Positions 57,435-64,000 of a stretch of DNA of 64,000 bases are shown here, piece after piece. Source of the stretch: Gammaproteobacteria bacterium Ga0074134. GTDB taxonomy: Bacteria > Pseudomonadota > Gammaproteobacteria > Ga0077554 > Ga007554. Position numbers and translations under genes: made by a program. The notes beneath the pieces are model-generated. The model had not been told where the DNA came from, did not search any database, and saw nothing but the letters and a program-made list of their open reading frames with translations. The stretch covers positions 29,317-93,316 of the forward strand of contig LNEJ01000025.1 in NCBI GenBank assembly GCA_001464965.1, read 5' to 3'. Position 1 is the first letter of the stretch; each line of letters opens with the position of its first letter.

Positions 57435-59648
57435 ATGCCTATATCCCAGCCTATATTGCGCGTTGCCATACCTTCACCGCTACACCGCAATTTTGACTAC
57501 CTGCCCCCATCCGGCTGCGACACTATCCAACTCCTGCCCGGCATGCGTCTGCGCGTGCCGTTCGGCAGGACAAAAACGATTGGCGTATTACTGGAGGTGG
57601 ACTCGCAAAGCAAGGTGGAAGGCGCACGGCTCAAGGCGGCGTTGGAGGTGCTGGACGAACAGCCGGCGCTGCCCCCGGATATCATGCAGCTCGCCAGGTG
57701 GGCTAGCGGCTACTACCATCACCCCTTGGGCGAGGTGCTTTCCGCAGCCTTGCCTGCCCTGCTGCGCCTGGGACATGCACTGCAAATACAGGTAAGCCGC
57801 CGCTGGCTGCCGACCGAGGCGGGCAAAGCTGTTGCAACAGGCGGCCTGGCCCGCGCCCCGCGACAGGCGGCACTGATGAGCCTGTTGCAAGCCTGTCCTG
57901 ACGGAATGATCGCTGAACAGCTTGCGGAGCATCCCGGCGATTGGCGGGGAGCGATGCGCGCGCTCGTTGAAAAAGGCTGGGTGGAGAGCAAGGAAGGCCT
58001 CTGTCTGGCGGCGCCAGATCACAAACCCAACGACCCCACTCCATCATTAAACGCCGCTCAAAACGAGGCTGTCACCGCCGTGTGCGGTTCGTTGCGGCGT
58101 TACCAGGCATTTCTGCTGGATGGCGTCACCGGCAGCGGCAAAACCGAGGTTTATCTGCGCATCATTGAACAGACTCTTGCTCAAGGGCTTCAGGCGCTGG
58201 TGCTGGTGCCGGAGATCGGACTCACCCCACAGCTTGTCACGCGTTTCCGGCGCCGTTTCAATGTGCCGCTGGCAGTACTGCATTCAGGGTTGTCCGACCG
58301 GGAGCGGCTGACCGCCTGGCTGATGGCGCGTGACGGACAGGCTCCCATCGTCATCGGTACCCGTTCAGCGGTGTTCACGCCGCTGGCCCGGCCCGGCGTA
58401 TTTATTATTGACGAAGAGCACGACCTGTCACTCAAACAGCAGGATGGCTTTCGCTATTCGGCGCGAGATGTGGCGGTGATGCGCGCGCACCAGGCGCAAA
58501 CTCCCATCCTCCTGGGTTCCGCCACACCCTCCCTGGAAAGCCTGCATAACGTCACCACCGGGCGCTATCACCTGCTCACGCTACCGGAACGGGCAGGTAG
58601 CGCGCTGCACCCTGCTATCGAGGTGCTGGATGTGCGCCACCAACCCATGGAAGACAGCCTGTCCCAGCCATTGATCAGCCTGATCACGCGCCACCTTGCC
58701 GGCAACAATCAGGTGCTGCTGTTTCTGAACCGGCGCGGCTACGCACCCACCCTGCTGTGCCACGATTGCGGCTGGGTTGCCGAGTGCCGGCGCTGCGATG
58801 CGCGGCTGACTTTGCACCACGGGCCGCGCCTGCTGCAATGCCACCACTGCGGCACGCAACGCCCCATAGACAAGCACTGCCCGAAGTGCAACAGCGCGGA
58901 TCTACGCTCATTGGGGCACGGCACCGAGCGCATAGAGCAGGCGCTGCAGCGCCATTTTCCTAATACCCCCGTGCTGCGCATTGATCGCGACAGCACGCGG
59001 CGCAAAGGTGCCTTACAGGCCTTGCTGGACAGTGTGCATACAGGCGAACGTCAAATATTGATCGGCACACAGATGCTCGCCAAGGGCCACCACTTTCCCG
59101 ATGTCACGCTGGCCGGTATTCTGGACGCGGATCAAGGATTGTTTGGTGCCGACTTTCGCGCCAGTGAACGCATGGCGCAGTTGATTGTACAGGTCGCAGG
59201 GCGCGCGGGGCGTGCAGACAAACCAGGGCAGGTGGTAATCCAGACCCACCACCCCGATCATCCCTTGCTGCATTTGCTCATCACCCAGGGCTATCACAGC
59301 TTCGCCGCGGCGGCGCTGGAAGAGCGGCGCGAGACACATCTGCCGCCGTTCAGCAACCTGGCGCTGCTGCGTGCCGAGGCTGGCAACCGTGAACTCCCGC
59401 AGCGATTCCTCAGTGAGGCGCGCGCCGCTGCGGAAACACAGAGAGTGGAAGGCATTGAATTACTGGGGCCTGTGCCCGCCCCGATGGAAAAACGCGCGGG
59501 CCGTTATCGCGCCCACCTGCTGCTGCAGGCCACGCGCCGCAGCGATCTGCACCGCCTGCTCGACGCCTGGATACCCCGCCTTGAAAAGCTGCCTCTGGCA
59601 CGCAAGGTGCGCTGGGCGTTGGACGTGGATCCGATGGAGATGTTTTAG
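57435..59648 (+). CDS. priA: Primosomal protein N' (replication restart helicase PriA)
   Basis: Superfamily 2 helicase that reloads the replisome at stalled forks. The 737-residue protein has an N-terminal DNA-binding domain, Walker A GVTGSGKTEVYLR (about residue 230), the DEEH box (IIDEEHD), GSATPSLES, and a zinc-binding block with CHDCG, CRRCD, CHHCG and CPKCN. GTQMLAKGHHFPDVTL and QVAGRAGRADKPG are helicase motifs V and VI. All key residues are present. No good ribosome-binding site precedes the ATG. Confidence 0.96.
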   Translation: MPISQPILRVAIPSPLHRNFDYLPPSGCDTIQLLPGMRLRVPFGRTKTIGVLLEVDSQSKVEGARLKAALEVLDEQPALPPDIMQLARWASGYYHHPLGEVLSAALPALLRLGHALQIQVSRRWLPTEAGKAVATGGLARAPRQAALMSLLQACPDGMIAEQLAEHPGDWRGAMRALVEKGWVESKEGLCLAAPDHKPNDPTPSLNAAQNEAVTAVCGSLRRYQAFLLDGVTGSGKTEVYLRIIEQTLAQGLQALVLVPEIGLTPQLVTRFRRRFNVPLAVLHSGLSDRERLTAWLMARDGQAPIVIGTRSAVFTPLARPGVFIIDEEHDLSLKQQDGFRYSARDVAVMRAHQAQTPILLGSATPSLESLHNVTTGRYHLLTLPERAGSALHPAIEVLDVRHQPMEDSLSQPLISLITRHLAGNNQVLLFLNRRGYAPTLLCHDCGWVAECRRCDARLTLHHGPRLLQCHHCGTQRPIDKHCPKCNSADLRSLGHGTERIEQALQRHFPNTPVLRIDRDSTRRKGALQALLDSVHTGERQILIGTQMLAKGHHFPDVTLAGILDADQGLFGADFRASERMAQLIVQVAGRAGRADKPGQVVIQTHHPDHPLLHLLITQGYHSFAAAALEERRETHLPPFSNLALLRAEAGNRELPQRFLSEARAAAETQRVEGIELLGPVPAPMEKRAGRYRAHLLLQATRRSDLHRLLDAWIPRLEKLPLARKVRWALDVDPMEMF

Positions 59649-59667
59649 AACCCGTTCTTAGGGTCTA

Positions 59668-60297
59668 TCACTCCATATCCAGCACCGGGCTGGACGCTTT
59701 TTTAGGGATGGGCAAGGTGATGAAGCCATGCTCATTTTTACCATGGCACGCCATGCACTCGGTGCGCATCTCTTCAAACGCGACGGTGAATTTTTCCCAA
59801 TTGCGGGTTTTGATGGCCTTCGGCAAACGTGGATATACGCCGCCAAGAAACTCGTCCGCCGTCCTTCTCAACTCCGGGTGCGTAACCTTCAGCTTTACGA
59901 TCAGCTCTTCCATTTCTTCCGCCTGATATTCAGCGAATTCCCATTTTTCTAGTTTTGCCGCCCAGTAGAGATTTTTATAACGCTCCCCCATTTCTATCAT
60001 GATGTTACTTGCAACGGGCAGCGCCTCTACGAGCTTCTCCAGCTTTTTATTGGCCGATCCCGTTTTCCGCCAGTCCTGGGTACCGCCTGCGGCAAGCGCT
60101 GTTCCCGCCACCATGCTTAGCAAAACTACCCAGCCGATATTTCTAAGAACCCGTTCACGATCTCGCTGAAAGGCGCATCGCGGCGTTAAAAATGGCCTCA
60201 AAATGCTCACATACTCCGTGTATGCTCCGCTTTTTCGGCCACTTTTGCCTTGCGCTGGGTCCCTTGATCGAAATCGTGAACAGGTTCTAAGTTTCAT
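59668..60297 (-). CDS. Periplasmic cytochrome c with a mobile element in its signal-peptide region
   Basis: A monohaem cytochrome (209 codons) with the motif C181-M-A-C-H185 near the C-terminus and a helical body, resembling class II-like or diverged small cytochromes. After the first three codons (MKL) come 48 codons made entirely by the element at 60148-60286 plus its 5-bp target duplication. Then the signal peptide resumes (NIGWVVLLSMVAGTALA). Without the insert the start would read MKLRNIGWVV, a normal signal peptide. The frame is kept, but export may be impaired because the hydrophobic stretch now starts near residue 52. Converges with priA. Confidence 0.82.
   Translation of the reverse strand: MKLRTCSRFRSRDPAQGKSGRKSGAYTEYVSILRPFLTPRCAFQRDRERVLRNIGWVVLLSMVAGTALAAGGTQDWRKTGSANKKLEKLVEALPVASNIMIEMGERYKNLYWAAKLEKWEFAEYQAEEMEELIVKLKVTHPELRRTADEFLGGVYPRLPKAIKTRNWEKFTVAFEEMRTECMACHGKNEHGFITLPIPKKASSPVLDME
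60148..60286. mobile_element. Palindromic MITE-like element, copy 4, with 5-bp target duplication
   Basis: 139 bp with terminal inverted repeats (AACCCGTTCACGATCTCG / CGAAATCGTGAACAGGTT) and an inner hairpin around CACATAC-TCC-GTGTATG. On the minus strand the core GCAAGGC ... AACGCCGC is shared with the copies at 1, 28829 and 30065. It is flanked by CTAAG on both sides (60143-60147 and 60287-60291), a direct sign of transposition. It carries no gene, so movement needs a transposase from elsewhere. Confidence 0.88.
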
Positions 60298-60299
60298 GA

Positions 60300-60750
60300 T
60301 TACTTTCCCTTCATCTGCATCTCATGTGTCCGGCGCCGCTGCCGCTGCCTCAGCCACATCCAGCAACCCGATGCCGCCAGAAAAATCAGCACCACGGCCG
60401 CCGCGTCCATCACCCACGGCCCCCACGCGCCAACGATCCGCCCGCTGTGCAGATCGAGAACAACTCGCTCCATAGGCAAACCCTTGCCGCGATAATCGCT
60501 GAGCAAGCGCTGGTGGAGTGGCTGCGGCAGGGGCGCTGGCGCGGCCCAGGCGGCATCGACATGGGGTAGCTCTTTCCACTTGCATCCGCCAGATAATCGC
60601 CATGCGCGGCACGCACTGCAAGAATGCCATTATACACTCCCACCGATCTCATCCCGGCGGGCACGCCTTCGCTACCGCCCATGGTTCCAACGTGCTCACC
60701 ACTGGGCGTAAGGAGAATCAAATGAGCGGATTCAACTCTGAAGTGCAACT
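60300..60750 (-). pseudogene. Remnant of a PepSY-associated membrane protein
   Basis: Two frames together resemble the C-terminal half of a PepSY-type membrane protein, often linked with siderophore receptors. The first part (LILLTPSGEHVGTMGG ... VRAAHGDYLAD) is in one frame; the second (KWKELPHVDAAW ... GLPMERVVLDLHSGRIVG, then one membrane helix and a basic tail) is shifted. The shift lies around 60575-60585. The first half of the gene is missing and no start is visible. It lies between the TonB receptor and the interrupted cytochrome gene, same strand. Confidence 0.72.
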
Positions 60751-60845
60751 TTTGTAAGTGTAGAGAATTGTCAACGGAGTTCGCGCGCGAACACATGCCG
60801 AATTGAAAACTGATGCACCCATTCAGACAAGCAGGGGGCGTTAGC

Positions 60846-60882
60846 AAAAAAAAAAAGGGGCGCGGGAGGGGATGCGCCCCTT
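60846..60882 (-). terminator. Rho-independent terminator of the TonB receptor gene
   Basis: On the minus strand the sequence reads GGGGCGC, a 10-base loop, GCGCCCC and then a run of about eleven T. This is a textbook terminator, 60 bases after the receptor stop codon. It isolates the receptor gene from the PepSY remnant. Confidence 0.92.
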
Positions 60883-60941
60883 GTCAGACAAACGCTGAAG
60901 TACCGCCTTCCGTGGCGATCAGGAGAGACAAAAACCAAGAA

Positions 60942-63134
60942 CTAAAACCGGTACGTAAAACCCGCCTGCACTAGCCGTGGACTACCGGGCAAGATACCGC
61001 GCGTGCGGTCGACGATGTAAGTCTTGTCGGTCAGGTTTTTCGCCGTCAGGAACAGCGTGGTGTTGATCGGCTTGACCAGATAGTTTACTGCCGCGTTCCA
61101 GATGGTGTACCCGGAGATCTGGCCACGCTGTCCGTTTGCTGTGGGTGCGACAGTACTCAAATCATCGCTGAACTGATCGCTCACATGCACCGCCTCGACA
61201 CGTGCATCGAATCCCGACGCATGGGCATAGCCAAGCGTCGTGGTCAGTAGGTTTTCCGGCGCGTAGGGCAGACGGTTGCCCGTTACGCTACTGGCCACGT
61301 TTGGGGACACACAACTCCCGGCGGAGGTAAACCCTGTCCCACTACAACCTGTGCGTGCACCTACGAATTTAGCCGTAGGCAGATAAGTATAGGCCGCCTG
61401 CAAGTAAACATTGTGCGGCGAGCCGGTCATTTCACCGCTGTTTAGGCGCAAACCCAGCTCCGCGCCCTGGTGCAGAGTCTCACCGGCATTGGTGAGGGTA
61501 GCCCCGGCGCCGCCGGCCAGACTGGCAGCAATGATCTGGTTCTGGAAGTCCATACGGAAAAGCGTCGCCTCGACACTCACACCTGGACGTGGCTGGCTGC
61601 GCACGCCCAACTCATAGTTCCAGCTCTTTTCAGCACCCAGATCGACCGAGCCGCCGGTATTGCTGACAACGTCTTCAGTACGCGGCGGTGCGAAGCCGCG
61701 ATGCGCACCCGCGAACAGCGTGGTGTTCTTGACCGGGGTGTAGGTCGCGCCAATGCCAGGAATCACCTGGGTGAGATCGTTCTTGCCACTTACACCCGCG
61801 CCGCCGTTGGCGAGGCGGTTGGTGCGCTGATAGTTGATGGACTCCACGCGCACACCAGGGGTCACCGTCCAGGCGTTGATCAGAAAGCGGTTCTGAACGA
61901 AGGCGGAATAGGCCTGGTTCTTGCGCTCGTTGTCCTCGCTGATACTGCCGGTACGTGAACTGGGGAAATTGCCATTTTCCTGGCGGCGGTCCTGGGTCTC
62001 GAAATGTGCACGCATTCCCATGTCGGCCTCGCTTCTCACACCAAACAGGCCGTGGTTGACGCGCAACCGAGGTTCGACGCCCCAGGTATAGTAGTTGCGT
62101 AAACGGCCTTCGTTGCCGCAGGTGGTGTTGAGGTTCGCCATACCACCACAGGCTGCGTCCGCGCTGTCGTTCGGACGCTGGCCGGAGTTGCTCGACTGCC
62201 GCCACCAGTCACGCTGGAAAATTGAGCCGTAGAGGTTAGTGGTCAGCACCACGTCATCGCTGAAGACATATTCATGGGTCGCCGATGCGCCGTAGCGCTT
62301 GGCATTCATGAAATCGTTTTTGAACGGATTCTGACGCGGATTGGCGGCGTATTCCGCCTCGGTCAACCCGGAGTAGGTGACGTTGGAATCTTCGCTGTAG
62401 TAGTTGCCGCGCAACGTCAGTGCCTGGTTGGCGCCCAAGCCCAGTACCGCCTTGATGTTGGCGTCGTTCAGCTCGGAATGGGTGTTGTCGCGTGCCCCGT
62501 CGCCCTGCTTGCGCACATAATCAAACATCAAACCGTTGCCGCCCCAGGTGCCGCCGTAGTTGAGACGGCCGTTGAAGTAATCGCGGTTACCGCCGGTGAG
62601 CGTAACGGAGCCGCCCGGCCTGGAGGGAGGCAGCGGCGTGATGTAGTTGATCACGCCACCTACCGTTTGCGGTCCGTAGAGGATCTGCCCCGACCCCTTC
62701 AGCACCTCGATACGATCAAAGCGCTCGATCGGGGGATGGTAGTAGCTCGCATTGTCGCCGTAAGGCGCGTAGGCAAGCGGAATGCCATCTTCCAGCAGCA
62801 GCACCTTGGTGGAACGCGTGGGGTTGAGGCCGCGGATACCGATATTGGGCCGCAGGCTGAAACCTTCCTCGTCGCGAACATTGATCCCCGGCACCTTGCG
62901 CAGCGCCTCGCTGACTGTGAACACGCGGCTGTTCTCCAGGGTCTTCTTGTCGATCACTTCGCCGGAACCCGGGATGCTCTGCAGGGCCTCGGGCTTGCCG
63001 ATCACCTCCACCGTGGGCGCCTTGACGGGCCTGTTTTCTTCCTTGGCTTCCTGCGCCAGCACCATCCCCGCTGGGCACGCCAACGCCACCAATACCGCAA
63101 TATTTATTTTTTTCCGCAAAAACACGTTGCCCAC
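60942..63134 (-). CDS. TonB-dependent outer-membrane receptor (FecA-like, probably ferric siderophore)
   Basis: A 730-residue receptor with a signal peptide (ending MVLA), a TonB box-like segment after it (APTVEVIG), a plug domain (TVSEALRKVPGINVRDEEGF; NIGIRGLNPTRSTKVLLLED in part; VLKGSGQILYGPQTVGGVIN) and a 22-strand-type barrel ending in the aromatic TYRF. Similarity of the plug to FecA/siderophore receptors and a Fur-box-like site upstream point to iron uptake. Substrate unknown. A strong terminator follows. Confidence 0.92.
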   Translation of the reverse strand: MGNVFLRKKINIAVLVALACPAGMVLAQEAKEENRPVKAPTVEVIGKPEALQSIPGSGEVIDKKTLENSRVFTVSEALRKVPGINVRDEEGFSLRPNIGIRGLNPTRSTKVLLLEDGIPLAYAPYGDNASYYHPPIERFDRIEVLKGSGQILYGPQTVGGVINYITPLPPSRPGGSVTLTGGNRDYFNGRLNYGGTWGGNGLMFDYVRKQGDGARDNTHSELNDANIKAVLGLGANQALTLRGNYYSEDSNVTYSGLTEAEYAANPRQNPFKNDFMNAKRYGASATHEYVFSDDVVLTTNLYGSIFQRDWWRQSSNSGQRPNDSADAACGGMANLNTTCGNEGRLRNYYTWGVEPRLRVNHGLFGVRSEADMGMRAHFETQDRRQENGNFPSSRTGSISEDNERKNQAYSAFVQNRFLINAWTVTPGVRVESINYQRTNRLANGGAGVSGKNDLTQVIPGIGATYTPVKNTTLFAGAHRGFAPPRTEDVVSNTGGSVDLGAEKSWNYELGVRSQPRPGVSVEATLFRMDFQNQIIAASLAGGAGATLTNAGETLHQGAELGLRLNSGEMTGSPHNVYLQAAYTYLPTAKFVGARTGCSGTGFTSAGSCVSPNVASSVTGNRLPYAPENLLTTTLGYAHASGFDARVEAVHVSDQFSDDLSTVAPTANGQRGQISGYTIWNAAVNYLVKPINTTLFLTAKNLTDKTYIVDRTRGILPGSPRLVQAGFTYRF

Positions 63135-63204
63135 CTCTCGTCGCTTATGTCAGACCACGGCTGTCGAATCCAGCCGCTCCAAAATCATTCGATAAGGATG
63201 ATAA

Positions 63205-63225
63205 TGCAAATGAGAATGATTTGCA
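63205..63225. promoter_or_regulatory. Fur box upstream of the TonB receptor
   Basis: The palindrome GCAAAT-GAGAATG-ATTTGC agrees with the GATAATGATAATCATTATC-type Fur consensus (AATGAGAATGATT core). It lies about 70-90 bases upstream of the receptor start, where it could block the promoter when iron is plentiful. Confidence 0.78.
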
Positions 63226-63298
63226 ATACCACTCAATAAATATCCTCTGGCAAAATTGTGGGGGACTTTCACTGATAGATAACTCCATGACTAAATCA

Positions 63299-63469
63299 AG
63301 GAACCTCTGATGTGTCAGAGGTTCCTCGGCGCAGGGAAGAGCGAAACGAAGGGTTCTGCTGGCATTTTCCGATCACGACAAACGATTGGAAAATGAAGAA
63401 AGGAAAAAATCACACTATGCTTTTCGTGCTCTGAGAACTCCAGGATGGAATTATTCAGAGCTTCCTTAA
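63299..63469. repeat. Repeat family 2, copy 2 (longest)
   Basis: Starts AGGAACCTCTGATGTGTCAG with a short hairpin and ends GGAATTATTCAGAGCTTCCTT-like, as in the copy at 33349. The middle is about 85 bases longer and has its own inverted repeat (GGCATTTTCCGATC / GATTGGAAAATG). It lies upstream of the TonB receptor. Confidence 0.75.
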
Positions 63470-63853
63470 AAATAAAAACAGGTTAGGCCTCACAACCAAG
63501 CCGGCTGCGCACGTCCCTCATCCCTGCCGCCCGGCCTCCCCTTTCCAGCGACAGCCGACCGTGCTAGGCTGACCTTGTCCATCATGTCGGTTGCCCAGCA
63601 CAGGGGCAGCCGGGCGCCTACGAACTGTCATTTTATCTTTCAGGCAATCCTGCCGGTAACCCGCTGACGAAGGGTGTGCGAGATCAAGTTGGAAGTGCAA
63701 CTCCGGACTTTACGTATACGTTACCCACGGGCACAACAACTCAGAACTCACCTTTCACGCTGACCTACGTGGATACGAAATTATCCTTCGTTGCCCAAGG
63801 CCCTACCCAGCTTCGATTCAGCAGCCTCGACACTGGCCCCACAAAATTCAAAA
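63470..63853. other. Stretch without a recognisable gene
   Basis: A frame on the plus strand from 63676 is open for 87 codons and includes a Thr-rich, beta-like stretch (TYTLPTGTTTQNSPFTLTYV), but has no ribosome-binding site and runs into IS end sequence. It could be the remains of a larger gene cut by insertion. Nothing else is seen. Confidence 0.4.
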
Positions 63854-63896
63854 GGGGACATTTCTACTTTGGAGAAAGGGGACATTACAACTTTGG
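63854..63896. mobile_element. Transposon-end-like tandem repeats
   Basis: Two 19-base direct repeats, GGGGACATTTCTACTTTGG (63854-63872) and GGGGACATTACAACTTTGG (63878-63896), 24 bases apart. Such paired sites resemble multi-site transposase-binding ends, for example of IS21-type elements. They directly abut the truncated IS110-type gene, so an element probably inserted there. The rest of that element is not in view. Confidence 0.5.
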
Positions 63897-63898
63897 CG

Positions 63899-63982
63899 CT
63901 ACACCGTCTTGCCCTGGGCGTCGACCCCGTGCACACTGAAGGTGTTCTTTGCCAAGTCAATCCCGAGTGTAGTAATGTTCAT
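63899..63982 (-). pseudogene. 5' fragment of an IS110-family transposase
   Basis: From ATG 63982, with AGGAGGAG upstream, 27 codons read MNITTLGIDLAKNTFSVHG.. , the typical N-terminus of DEDD-type IS110 transposases (first catalytic Asp in GIDLAK). A stop follows at the junction with the transposon-end-like repeats, so the gene is cut off. The remaining transposase is not in the window. Confidence 0.78.
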
Positions 63983-64000
63983 GACGACTCCTCCTGTTCT

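Noticed and set aside
59649..59667. AGAACCCGTTC after priA as another end of the palindromic element
   Set aside because: Only 11 bases match, too few to separate from chance.
62274..63239. 321-codon plus-strand frame opposite the TonB receptor
   Set aside because: Antisense of an intact receptor with promoter and terminator; composition is that of a shadow.

Overview
The window reads as chromosome of a motile, Gram-negative, respiring member of the Pseudomonadota. The order fliLMNOPQR-flhBAFG-fliA-cheYZAB-motC with FlhF/FlhG (a polar flagellum), together with FimV, CheZ, formate-dependent PurT and a UUG-started rpsT, fits a gammaproteobacterium best; a betaproteobacterium cannot be excluded. 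An outer-membrane cytochrome-porin, several small cytochromes c and an N-type ATPase suggest a chemolithotrophic or metal-exposed lifestyle (inference).

Layout. (1) 0.15-16.2 kb, minus strand: late flagellar and chemotaxis genes, transcribed from a sigma-54 type promoter in front of fliL. (2) 16.5-37.7 kb, plus strand, visibly richer in G+C: a metal-resistance and energy island. It holds a Cys/His-rich exported protein, CusF, a MerR-family regulator, the Cus-type Cu(I)/Ag(I) efflux system CBA, a three-gene cytochrome cassette (Cyc2-like cytochrome-porin, membrane monohaem cytochrome, small cytochrome c), an N-ATPase operon (atpD-C-Q-B-E-F-A-G, with atpR missing), then pilZ, a DUF2934 gene, a small membrane protein, a copper P-type ATPase and an AhpD-like protein. 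Two promoters with the 19-bp spacer and near-identical dyad of MerR-family targets lie before cusC and before the pilZ-copA group, so one regulator probably controls both. (3) 37.8-44.4 kb, minus: ecfT-like gene, fimV, asd, leuB, leuD, without leuC. (4) 44.5-50.7 kb: two glycosyltransferases, a deacetylase-fold membrane protein, a sulfotransferase and an asparagine-synthetase-like amidotransferase, probably for a surface polysaccharide. (5) 50.7-59.6 kb: housekeeping genes hemN, an smr gene, rpsT, proB, purT, grxC, an HDOD gene and priA. (6) 59.7-64 kb: a cytochrome c gene split by a small mobile element, a decayed PepSY gene, a Fur-box-controlled TonB-dependent receptor and IS remnants.

Most notable signals. 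The cusA 3' end carries a piece of atpD and the atpD 5' end carries a piece of cusA plus a YHS metal-binding domain. This shows that cusA and the N-ATPase operon were once contiguous and that the cytochrome cassette entered through a duplication of their junction. A family of palindromic elements with a shared core (GCAAGGC...AACGCCGC) occurs four times plus one solo end. One copy sits in the signal-peptide region of a cytochrome c gene with a 5-bp target duplication and adds exactly 48 codons; another occupies the place where atpR is expected. A second short repeat family occurs three times.
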